From positions 1-23,597 of the forward strand of contig CALGGO010000010.1 of the NCBI GenBank assembly GCA_937916085.1: a stretch of 23,597 nt of DNA. The letters run 5' to 3'. Positions 13,041 to 20,406 of this stretch are shown one piece after another. The stretch comes from an uncultured Prevotellaceae bacterium. GTDB taxonomy: Bacteria; Bacteroidota; Bacteroidia; Bacteroidales; Muribaculaceae. The notes beneath the pieces are model-generated. The model was not told the DNA's origin. It worked only from the letters and a program-made list of their open reading frames with translations, and made no database searches. Within the stretch, counting starts at the first letter, position 1; each line of letters opens with the position of its first letter. Made by a program: the position numbers and the translations under genes.

Positions 13041-13149
13041 CAGCAATTCAGGCAATCTTGTAGCGTCAAGCTCTTGCTTGGAGACATATTTGAAAGCGTT
13101 TTTTGCTTATCCTGATTCTAAAAATCGCCAATTTTTTAACCTGAAGGAT

Positions 13150-13398
13150 ATGGCAGCCACAAAACGCCTTTCGTTTGCCTGTATCCACCCCGCAGGAGGG
13201 GGCGATATATCGGCAATGCGTGGGGGTGGACTGTTTATTTCGGGTGAGGTGTTTGGCGATGCCTTAGAATCAATAATCAGAACAAGTTCCTCACGCTTTT
13301 CTATTAGACCAATACAAAATCAACCCATTAACAAAGTCGGGGCGTATGGCAACGGAGGAACAACCATAGCCTCCGCTATTTTTGCGTATGAAAAATAA
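13150..13398 (+). CDS. Small leader ORF overlapping the BspA-like gene
   Basis: ATG 13150 opens 82 codons ending in TAA at 13396-13398; the frame is also open back to a TTG at 13078. The peptide has Gly-rich stretches ('HPAGGGDISAMRGGG') and ends with 'RPIQNQPINKVGAYGNGGTT' and 'IASAIFAYEK'. It has no signal peptide or known domain that I recognise, though I have a faint, unverified memory of similar endings in Bacteroidales small ORFs. The last 11 nt overlap the BspA-like start, and its codons run through the terminator hairpin at 13353-13383. The RNA is also structured, with TCCACCCC (13184-13191) facing GGGGTGGA (13223-13230). It may be a coupling leader ORF, or a structured RNA that happens to be open. 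Confidence 0.35.
   Translation: MAATKRLSFACIHPAGGGDISAMRGGGLFISGEVFGDALESIIRTSSSRFSIRPIQNQPINKVGAYGNGGTTIASAIFAYEK
13353..13383 (+). terminator. Terminator-like hairpin directly before the BspA-like start
   Basis: CGGAGG (13353-13358) pairs with CCTCCG (13370-13375), followed by CTATTTTT. The T run ends only 4 nt before ATG 13388. TATGG (13345-13349) and CCATA (13364-13368) could form an overlapping, competing or pseudoknotted stem. A terminator placed inside the 5' UTR suggests attenuation. Confidence 0.55.
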
Positions 13399-15571
13399 AA
13401 TCTTATTATTCTTGTTGCTGATTTTGCCGGCATCATTCCCAGTTGTTGCGGAGAATCCTTTCTTTTATGATGGATTGTACTATTACATAATGCCTGATAC
13501 TGATCTTAAAGTGTCAGTTTCTGGCCATGAAAACATTTTCGGAGCATTGACAATCCCTTCGCATGTAAGCAATGACAACAATACAGTTTTCGAAGTGGTA
13601 GAAATTGGAAACCATGCATTAGAGGGATGCACGGGATTAACATCGGTAAATATCCCCAGTTCTGTGAAATCGATAGGTGCCTATTCATTCTCAGGATGTT
13701 CCAACTTGGCCTCAATTAACATTCCCACTTCTGTAACTTCTATTGGTCAATATGCTTTTCAGAATTGCGGTTCCTTGACCTCTGTAAACATACCAAATTC
13801 TGTGACATATATTAATAAAGGTGTATTCAAGGGATGCACCGGTTTGACCGGAGATTTGACAATACATAATTCAATCACAACGATTGTGGAGGAGGCTTTC
13901 GCTGGTTGCACAGGCTTTACTTCATTGACCATAGGTGAAGCGGTATATGGCATCAACGCCTCTGCTTTCTCAGGTTGCACTGGCATAGAGACTGTCAGGT
14001 GGAATGCGAAGAGTGCGTCCAACTATGATTCAGATTCTTCTTCTCCATTCTATAACAATGCGTCAATCAAGACTTTCATACTAGGAGAGGGAGTAGAGCA
14101 TATTCCTTCTCGACTTTTTGCCTATATGTCAAATCTCAACTCGGTGACAATCCCGAGCACTGTGACTTCAATTGGTAACTATGCCTTCACCGGTTGCAGT
14201 GGCTTGACCTCGGTAACGTGGAATGCGATAAATTACGATGATAAACTCGATTCATCATCTACACCTTTTTACAATATGACTGGTCTCAAAACTTTCGTAA
14301 TAGGTAATGCTGTTGAGAAAATCCCCAATTATCTATGTTGTGGTTGCTCGGGATTGACATCTATGACGATTCCCAATTCTGTCACCTCGGTAGGGGCACA
14401 TTCTTTCTACGGTTGCAGTGGATTGACCTCACTTAATATTGGTAATTCAGTGACGACAATTGGGGTCAGTGCTTTTTACGGATGTAGCGAATTGACGTCA
14501 TTGGATATACCTGCTTCAGTGACGACCATCGGTCAAGAAGCCTTTGAGAATTGCACTGGCTTGACCTCGGTTACTATACCCAACTCTGTGACAACGATGG
14601 GCGATTTAACATTTAAAGGCTGTACAAACCTCACCACAGTGACACTTAACAATAATGCTATAGTATCTTCTGGTTATAGTTTTGCATCAGGAACAACAAG
14701 TATTATTGGAAAATATTTTGTTCCGCAAGTGACTACAGTTATTATTGGTGAAGATGTGACGAGTATTGGAGAATGTGCTTTCTATAGTTGCAGCGGTTTG
14801 ACATCTATTACGATTCCAAACTCTGTTACGACGATTGGTCGCGAGGCTTTCAGACTTTGTAAGGGGTTGACTTCGATAATCATCCCTAATTCGGTTACAT
14901 CATTGGATGCATATATATTTCAAGATTGCAGCGCATTGACTTCAGTGGATATTCCCAACTCAATTACATCAATAAGTGCTGGTTTTTTATATGGTTGCAG
15001 CAGCTTAACCTCAGTTGAAATCCCCCGTTCTGTGATTTCAATTGGATACCAAGCTTTCTTTGCTTGTCGTGGCTTGACCTCAGTTTTAATACCTAATTCG
15101 GTAAAAACGATTGGAGGGAGCGCATTCTCATGTTGCAGTGGATTGGCCTCAGTGACAATCCCCAACTCGGTGACTTATATCGGCGCTTCAGCCTTTAATA
15201 GCTGTACGAGCTTAGCATCGATATATTCTAAAATACAAGACCCACAAAGTGTTAGTTATGGTAACACGAGTGACATATTTAAGTATGTGAACAATTCGAC
15301 CTGCAAGCTCTACGTTCCCAATGGAACGAGAGCAACATATAAAGCCACCAGTCCGTGGAAATCCTTTGTTAACGTAATTGAGGTTGACTATGCCGAAATG
15401 GCTTGTGATGTGAACAGCGACGGCTCGGTGACAACCGCCGATATTACTGCGCTTTACAACTATCTGCTCAATGGAGATGAGACTTTTATTGCCACCGGCG
15501 ATGTTGATGAAGATGGTTACATCACCACTAGCGATATCACAATTATTTACAACAACCTGTTAGGTTACTAA
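13388..15571 (+). CDS. Secreted BspA-like leucine-rich-repeat protein with dockerin-like tail
   Basis: I take ATG 13388 as the start (727 residues); an in-frame TTG 6 nt upstream is unlikely. A signal peptide (~1-21, hydrophobic core 'LLFLLLILPASF') precedes 'ENPFFYDG', so the protein is exported. Residues ~60-620 are about 23-residue LRR_5/BspA repeats of the type 'LTSVTIPNSVTSIG..AF.GCSG'. Such proteins in Bacteroidales and Treponema bind host matrix or other cells; the ligand here is unknown. The last ~57 residues carry two Ca-binding-loop segments, 'DVNSDGSVTTADITALYNYL' and 'DVDEDGYITTSDITIIYNNL', a dockerin type I pattern. No obvious T9SS sorting domain is visible. The near-identical repeats invite recombination. 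A perfect terminator follows. Confidence 0.92.
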   Translation: MKNKILLFLLLILPASFPVVAENPFFYDGLYYYIMPDTDLKVSVSGHENIFGALTIPSHVSNDNNTVFEVVEIGNHALEGCTGLTSVNIPSSVKSIGAYSFSGCSNLASINIPTSVTSIGQYAFQNCGSLTSVNIPNSVTYINKGVFKGCTGLTGDLTIHNSITTIVEEAFAGCTGFTSLTIGEAVYGINASAFSGCTGIETVRWNAKSASNYDSDSSSPFYNNASIKTFILGEGVEHIPSRLFAYMSNLNSVTIPSTVTSIGNYAFTGCSGLTSVTWNAINYDDKLDSSSTPFYNMTGLKTFVIGNAVEKIPNYLCCGCSGLTSMTIPNSVTSVGAHSFYGCSGLTSLNIGNSVTTIGVSAFYGCSELTSLDIPASVTTIGQEAFENCTGLTSVTIPNSVTTMGDLTFKGCTNLTTVTLNNNAIVSSGYSFASGTTSIIGKYFVPQVTTVIIGEDVTSIGECAFYSCSGLTSITIPNSVTTIGREAFRLCKGLTSIIIPNSVTSLDAYIFQDCSALTSVDIPNSITSISAGFLYGCSSLTSVEIPRSVISIGYQAFFACRGLTSVLIPNSVKTIGGSAFSCCSGLASVTIPNSVTYIGASAFNSCTSLASIYSKIQDPQSVSYGNTSDIFKYVNNSTCKLYVPNGTRATYKATSPWKSFVNVIEVDYAEMACDVNSDGSVTTADITALYNYLLNGDETFIATGDVDEDGYITTSDITIIYNNLLGY

Positions 15572-15595
15572 AGAAGTCGCATAACAATAAAAAAT

Positions 15596-15627
15596 AGCCA
15601 CTTGAGATAATTTTCTCAAGTGGCTTT
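15596..15627 (+). terminator. Terminator of the BspA-like gene
   Basis: AGCCACTTGAGA (15596-15607) and TCTCAAGTGGCT (15614-15625) form a perfect 12-bp stem with a 6-nt loop, followed by TT. It lies 24 nt after the stop codon. Confidence 0.9.
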
Positions 15628-15664
15628 GTTGTGTGTGACAATCAATCAGTTAGAAATTGTTGAT

Positions 15665-15684
15665 AATTGTTTGTAATTGTATGA
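15665..15684 (-). repeat. Partial inverted copy of the 52-bp repeat
   Basis: AATTGTTTGTAATTGTATGA is the reverse complement of the first 20 bases of the repeats at 5435 and 5636, with one mismatch. The nearby AATTGTTGAT may extend the similarity. It supports a dispersed repeat family in this genome. Confidence 0.6.
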
Positions 15685-15763
15685 TATATTAACTACTACG
15701 AGCGTCATTTGTGAGTAACAAAATATTTGTTTGATAAAACCCTGAAGAGCAGCGTATTGGTGG

Positions 15764-16345
15764 TTATTGAAGTTTTGGCAAGTTGTCGATGGCTGTCTCG
15801 TTGCCTAAGGCTGCGGACTTGGAGATCCATTCTTTGGCTTTCTGCACATCTTTCTTAATGCCGTAGCCACCGTAGTAGTAGCAGGTGCCAATGAGGTACA
15901 TGGCGTCGGATGCAGCGTTGATGTTTTCAGTTTGCTTAGCAGCTTTCTCGAGCCACTTCAGGGCTTTTTTATAGTCCTGCTTGCATCCGTATCCGTTCTT
16001 GTACATCTCGCCGAGCGCCACTTGTGAATCGGCATAGCCTTTCTTGGCGGCTTTCTCGTAGAGTTTGAATGCCATGGTTAGGCTCTTGCCAACGCCTTTG
16101 CCTTCGGCGTAGCAGATGGCGAGGTTGTGGGTGCCGCGCACATCGCCTTTCTTTTGTGCGTCCTCAAAGTGTTTCACTGCCTGCGCATAGTCTCCAGCCA
16201 GGTAACATTCGTTGCCCTGGTAGATCATTTCCTCGATTGCCTCTTTCTTTGCGTCACGCTTCTGAGCTTGCGCCTGTGGCGCCATAGCTGTAGCAATAAT
16301 GGCAACAAGAGCCACAATGCCAAATAGTCTCTTAAATGTCTTCAT
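15764..16345 (-). CDS. Exported Sel1-repeat (TPR-like) protein
   Basis: This 193-residue protein has a signal peptide, with hydrophobic core 'LFGIVALVAIIATAM' and a likely cleavage after 'APQAQA', so it should be periplasmic or surface-exposed. The mature part is helical. It has a TPR-like unit ('GNECYLAGDYAQAVKHFEDA') followed by Sel1-type repeats such as 'LAICYAEGKGVGKSLTMAFK' and 'LGEMYKNGYGCKQDYKKALK', and a third unit at the C-terminus. Sel1 repeats are protein-interaction scaffolds; no partner is evident here. The neighbour upstream on the same strand is typA, 137 bp away and separated by a minisatellite, so co-transcription is uncertain. Confidence 0.88.
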   Translation of the reverse strand: MKTFKRLFGIVALVAIIATAMAPQAQAQKRDAKKEAIEEMIYQGNECYLAGDYAQAVKHFEDAQKKGDVRGTHNLAICYAEGKGVGKSLTMAFKLYEKAAKKGYADSQVALGEMYKNGYGCKQDYKKALKWLEKAAKQTENINAASDAMYLIGTCYYYGGYGIKKDVQKAKEWISKSAALGNETAIDNLPKLQ

Positions 16346-16350
16346 AATTT

Positions 16351-16358
16351 TAAAGTTA
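16351..16358 (-). promoter_or_regulatory. Possible -7 box of the Sel1 gene
   Basis: TAACTTTA on the minus strand differs from TAnnTTTG at the last base. It ends 6 nt before ATG 16345. No TTG is present at the -33 position, where the heptamer minisatellite (16380-16449) begins. Confidence 0.35.
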
Positions 16359-16379
16359 TTAGTTGTTAATTTTTTAGTT

Positions 16380-16449
16380 GAGAGGGAAGAGGGGAGAGGG
16401 AAGAGGGGAGAGGGGAGAGGGGAGAGTGAAGAGGGGAGAGGGAAGAGTC
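16380..16449. repeat. Heptamer minisatellite (RAGAGGG), ten units
   Basis: Ten head-to-tail 7-mers, GAGAGGG or AAGAGGG with two single-base variants (units 7 and 10). The plus strand is pure purine apart from one T in each variant unit and the final C. They fill half of the gap between the typA stop and the Sel1-gene start and touch the expected -33 region of the latter. ATTCAGC is doubled just beyond, at 16458-16471. Confidence 0.9.
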
Positions 16450-16482
16450 AATTCACCATTCAGCATTCAGCGTTGAGAAGTA

Positions 16483-18300
16483 CTATTCTTCGGTTTCTCC
16501 GCGGAGCTTGGCTTGGTGCTTGCGCTCTATCTCGTCGAGGATGATTTTGCGCATGCGCAGGTGTCCGGGGGTGATTTCCACATATTCGTCGGCCTTGATG
16601 TACTCAAGAGCCTCTTCAAGGCTGAATACGATGGGCGGTATGATGCGTGTCTTGTCGTCGGCACCGCTGGCGCGCATATTGGTGAGTTTCTTGTTCTTAG
16701 TGACGTTCACCACGAGGTCTTTCTCCTTGGTGTGCTCGCCCACGACCTGCCCGGCATAGACATCCTCCTGTGGGAAGATAAAGAAGCGTCCGCGGTCTTG
16801 CAGCTTGTCGATGCTGTAGGCAAATGCGGTGCCGCCTTCCATGGCGATGATAGAGCCGTTCACGCGTCGCACTATCTCTCCCTTCCATGGCTCGTAGCAC
16901 GAGAACCTGTGCGCCATGATGGCTTCACCCGCACTGGCGGTGAGTACGTTGGTTCTCAGACCGATAATGCCTCGTGACGGAATCTTGAACTCCATGTGGA
17001 TGCGGTCGTTTTGAGTCTCCATCGAGGTCATCTCACCTTTGCGTCGGGTCACCATGTCAATCATCTTGCTGGAATATTCCTCGGGTACGTTGATGGTGAG
17101 CGTCTCGATAGGCTCACATTTCACTCCGTCAATCTCCTTGATAATAACCTGTGGCTGACCTACTTGCAGCTCATATCCCTCACGGCGCATCTCCTCAATC
17201 AGCACGCTCAGGTGCAACACGCCGCGACCATACACTATCCATGAGTCGTCGTTCTCGCTTTTCTCCACACGCAGCGCGAGGTTCTTGTCGAGCTCGTGCA
17301 TGAGGCGGTCGTGGATGTGGCGCGAAGTGACATATTTGCCTTCTTTGCCAAAGAACGGTGAGTCGTTGATGGTGAAAAGCATCGACATGGTGGGCTCGTC
17401 GATAGCAATGCGGGGCAACGGTTCGGGGTTGTCGAGGCAGGTGACAGTGTCGCCAATCTCGAAGCCTTCAAGACCGATGATGGCGCAGATGTCACCGCAT
17501 TGCGCGCTCTCGACGTGTTTCTGGCCCATTCCTTCAAACACCCTCAGCTCCTTGATGCGCTGACGTGCCACGGTGCCGTCTTTTTTGCACAGCCCCACGT
17601 CTATGCCGTCGCGCAGCTCTCCACGGTGGATGCGCCCCACAGCGATGCGTCCCACATAGGTGTTATAGTCGAGTGATGTGATGAGCATTTGGGGGTCGCC
17701 TTCCACCACCTTAGGTGCGGGGATGTGCTCAATGATGGCATCGAGCACCGCTGTGATGTTGTCGGTGGGGTTGCGCCAGTCATCGCTCATCCATCCGTTT
17801 TTCGCCGAGCCGTAGATGGTGGGGAAGTCAAGCTGGTCCTCGGTAGCGTCGAGGTTGAACATCAGGTCGAAGACCGCCTCCTGCACCTCGTCGGGACGGC
17901 AGTTGGGCTTATCAACCTTGTTGATGACCACGATGGGCTTGAGACCTATCTGTATAGCCTTTTGGAGCACAAAACGCGTCTGCGGCATAGGTCCCTCAAA
18001 TGCATCAACCAGCAATAGGCATCCGTCTGCCATGTTGAGCACACGCTCCACCTCGCCTCCAAAGTCGCTATGTCCAGGAGTGTCGATGATGTTTATCTTG
18101 TAATCTTTATAGTTGATTGAAACGTTTTTAGATAGGATAGTGATGCCACGTTCGCGCTCAAGGTCATTGCTGTCAAGGATTTGCGTACCCATGACTTGAT
18201 TGTCGCGGAAGAGGTTTCCGGCAGCGAGCATCTTATCGACAAGAGTTGTCTTGCCGTGGTCAACGTGAGCAATAATGGCTACATTTCTAATGTTCTGCAT
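16483..18300 (-). CDS. typA: Ribosome-associated GTPase TypA/BipA
   Basis: TypA (605 residues, full family length) is a translational GTPase of the EF-G type that binds ribosomes and supports growth under stress and large-subunit assembly. G motifs are clear: G1 'AHVDHGKT' (11-18), G2 region 'RERGITI' (49-55), G3 'DTPGH' (73-77) and G4 'NKVD' (127-130). The middle and C-terminus match the family, with the EF-G-like domain III/V stretch and the TypA-specific end ('EYVEITPGHLRMRKIILDE'). The start is ATG 18300, preceded by a -7 box. It diverges from glgA. Confidence 0.97.
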   Translation of the reverse strand: MQNIRNVAIIAHVDHGKTTLVDKMLAAGNLFRDNQVMGTQILDSNDLERERGITILSKNVSINYKDYKINIIDTPGHSDFGGEVERVLNMADGCLLLVDAFEGPMPQTRFVLQKAIQIGLKPIVVINKVDKPNCRPDEVQEAVFDLMFNLDATEDQLDFPTIYGSAKNGWMSDDWRNPTDNITAVLDAIIEHIPAPKVVEGDPQMLITSLDYNTYVGRIAVGRIHRGELRDGIDVGLCKKDGTVARQRIKELRVFEGMGQKHVESAQCGDICAIIGLEGFEIGDTVTCLDNPEPLPRIAIDEPTMSMLFTINDSPFFGKEGKYVTSRHIHDRLMHELDKNLALRVEKSENDDSWIVYGRGVLHLSVLIEEMRREGYELQVGQPQVIIKEIDGVKCEPIETLTINVPEEYSSKMIDMVTRRKGEMTSMETQNDRIHMEFKIPSRGIIGLRTNVLTASAGEAIMAHRFSCYEPWKGEIVRRVNGSIIAMEGGTAFAYSIDKLQDRGRFFIFPQEDVYAGQVVGEHTKEKDLVVNVTKNKKLTNMRASGADDKTRIIPPIVFSLEEALEYIKADEYVEITPGHLRMRKIILDEIERKHQAKLRGETEE

Positions 18301-18323
18301 AAGAATCTTTGTTTATCAAACTG

Positions 18324-18331
18324 CAAAGTTA
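18324..18331 (-). promoter_or_regulatory. -7 box of the typA promoter
   Basis: TAACTTTG on the minus strand ends 23 nt before ATG 18300. No TTG sits at 19-20 bp; the nearest is at 11 bp, so the upstream box is weak or absent. Confidence 0.55.
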
Positions 18332-18492
18332 CGCAATTCTTGCAAAATAGCTACATCTTTTGGCAAGAAAAAGCCAATAGGAACATTTTTTAGACCGAGA
18401 AATGGGGTAGTGGTTTATTCTTGTAAAAGGTTTGCATAAAATGTAATAAAGATGTTTCTTAATAATATTATGTGTACTTGCAGATTTTTTTG

Positions 18493-18500
18493 TAATTTTG
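18493..18500 (+). promoter_or_regulatory. -7 box of the glgA promoter
   Basis: TAATTTTG lies 39 nt before ATG 18540. No TTG is seen at the preferred distance. It would drive glgA and probably glgP. Confidence 0.5.
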
Positions 18501-18539
18501 CACCTTTAAAAGAGTAAACTGAAGTTCTATAAACCAACT

Positions 18540-20195
18540 ATGATAGATTTATTGTTCGAAACGAGCTGGGAGGTTTGCAACAAGGTGGGCGGCATCTATG
18601 CGGTGCTGTCAACCAAGGCGAAAACCTTGCAGTCACAATATAAGAACGTGGTGTTCATAGGTCCCGACCTTGCTCAAGGCGATGACAACCCGTTTTTTAA
18701 AGAGACAGCTACCGAGCTTGACGAGTGGCGGCAGCAGGCAAAACTGCCAGCGGGCATGACTGTGCGCACTGGCAAGTGGAATGTGCCTGGCAACCCAACG
18801 TGCGTTCTAGTGGGCTATAACTCGCTCTATGTGTATAAGAATGAGCTTTTTGCCGAGATGTGGCGCCGTTTTGGCGTAGATTCGCTTCATGCCTACGGCG
18901 ACTATGACGAGTCGTGCATCTTCTCCTATGGTGCCGCTCTGGTGATTGAGAGCATTGTGACTTATAAAAATGTACAATGCACAATGCACAATGCACAAAG
19001 TGGAATGAGGGTAGTGGCTCACTTCGATGAGTGGACTACTGGCATGGGACTGCTATATGTTAAGTCGCGATTGCCACAAGTCGCTACGGTGTTTACCACT
19101 CATGCCACGAGCATAGGCCGCAGCATTTGTGGTAACGGCAAGCCCCTCTACGACTACATGACGGCTTACAACGGCGACCAGATGGCTCAGGAGCTTAACA
19201 TGGAGTCGAAGCACTCACTTGAGAAGAGCGCTGCCCATGAGGCTGATGTGTTTACCACCGTTAGCGACGTCACCGCCCGCGAGTGCGAGCAACTGCTTGA
19301 ACGCCGGCCAGTTGTCACCCCCAATGCTTTTGAGCAGAACTATGTCCCCAAAGGTGTGAAATATACCGCCACCCGCAAGGCTGCCCGTCAGCGTCTGCTC
19401 GACGTGGCAAGTGCCCTCAGCGGCGAGGAGCTTGGCAACGACTGTTTGCTCGTCGCCACCAGCGGCCGTTGTGAGATGCGCAACAAGGGCATCGACCTCT
19501 TCCTCGACACGATGAATGTGCTGCGCCACAGAGAGGCCGGGACCTTGAGCCGCAAGATTGTCGCTTTTGTGCTGGTGCCTGGTTGGACCGATGAGGCTCG
19601 CCATGACTTGAAAGATGCTTTGAAACGTCAAAAGGCGGTTGGGCTTTTCAATCCCATCATCACCCACACCATCCACAACGAGGACGGCGATGCCATCTAT
19701 GGCAAAATGAACTACTTGGGCTTCAGAAACCAGCCCGATGATGATGTGAAGGTGATTTATGTGCCTTCTTATCTCAATGGTGACGACGGCATCTTTGATA
19801 TGACCTATTATGACCTTCTCACCGGCTTTGACCTGACGATATTTCCATCTTATTACGAGCCGTGGGGATACACCCCTCTCGAGAGCGTGGCGATGGGAGT
19901 GCCCGCCGTCACTACTAACCTTGCTGGTTTTGGTCAATGGGTGGAGAAAGAGTGTGGAAACAATGCATTGAAGACTGGTGTGAAGGTGATTCATCGCACC
20001 GACTCCAACTATGACGAGGCACTTGCCGAGATAGTTGATAGCGTGATAGAGTTGAGCGACATGACCGTTAAGCAGCGCGACAAGTTGCGCAGCGCGGCGC
20101 GTGCAACCTCCAAGCTAGCCACTTGGGAACACTTTATGAAATACTATATTAATGCTTATTCTATAGCCGTTGATGAGGCGATGGCTCGCAAATAA
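18540..20195 (+). CDS. glgA: Glycogen synthase, GT3-like
   Basis: This 551-residue enzyme extends alpha-1,4-glucan from a nucleotide sugar (UDP- or ADP-glucose; the donor is not decidable here). The N-terminus 'LLFETSWEVCNKVGGIYAVL' carries the donor-loop 'KVGGIYAV' and resembles the GT3 (eukaryotic-type) family rather than GT5. 'TVFTTHATSIGRSI' and 'FPSYYEPWGYTPLESVAMGV' (acceptor and C-terminal nucleotide-sugar region, with the E-x7-E pattern) are intact. Residues 145-153 ('VQCTMHNAQ') are encoded by a 7-bp tandem repeat and look like an insertion before 'VVAHFDEW'. The glucan phosphorylase gene follows 211 bp downstream with no terminator between, so the two probably form a glycogen operon. 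Confidence 0.93.
   Translation: MIDLLFETSWEVCNKVGGIYAVLSTKAKTLQSQYKNVVFIGPDLAQGDDNPFFKETATELDEWRQQAKLPAGMTVRTGKWNVPGNPTCVLVGYNSLYVYKNELFAEMWRRFGVDSLHAYGDYDESCIFSYGAALVIESIVTYKNVQCTMHNAQSGMRVVAHFDEWTTGMGLLYVKSRLPQVATVFTTHATSIGRSICGNGKPLYDYMTAYNGDQMAQELNMESKHSLEKSAAHEADVFTTVSDVTARECEQLLERRPVVTPNAFEQNYVPKGVKYTATRKAARQRLLDVASALSGEELGNDCLLVATSGRCEMRNKGIDLFLDTMNVLRHREAGTLSRKIVAFVLVPGWTDEARHDLKDALKRQKAVGLFNPIITHTIHNEDGDAIYGKMNYLGFRNQPDDDVKVIYVPSYLNGDDGIFDMTYYDLLTGFDLTIFPSYYEPWGYTPLESVAMGVPAVTTNLAGFGQWVEKECGNNALKTGVKVIHRTDSNYDEALAEIVDSVIELSDMTVKQRDKLRSAARATSKLATWEHFMKYYINAYSIAVDEAMARK
18974..18998. repeat. Heptamer repeat (ACAATGC) inside glgA
   Basis: Three full copies of ACAATGC plus ACAA lie head to tail within the glgA reading frame. 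Three units are 21 bp and preserve the frame; gain or loss of one unit would shift it. Confidence 0.9.
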
Positions 20196-20231
20196 GAAAT
20201 AACTACTATCTTATTCAGCGATGTCGTCCTT

Positions 20232-20330
20232 ATCAAACAAAAATAACAAAACATGACAAAAGCAACAAGAAATAATTCACGACAATAATTAATTTGTTGA
20301 ATTTGTTAGTATTTGTTGACTTTGTTTGAT
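20232..20330. repeat. Inverted repeat between glgA and glgP
   Basis: ATCAAACAAA (20232-20241) is repeated inverted as TTTGTTTGAT (20321-20330), with weaker A/T-rich pairing continuing inwards (AACAAA against TTTGTT). There is no T run, so it is not a clear terminator; a processing or mRNA-stability element is possible. Confidence 0.4.
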
Positions 20331-20406
20331 TACTAATCAGTTAAAATCAAACTAGCTGAATATTCACGATAACTACTACTAGAAAAATAAATTCAAATTA
20401 TTATAT

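Noticed and set aside
20232..20330. Intrinsic terminator between glgA and glgP
   Set aside because: The arms are A/T-rich, far apart and not followed by a T run.
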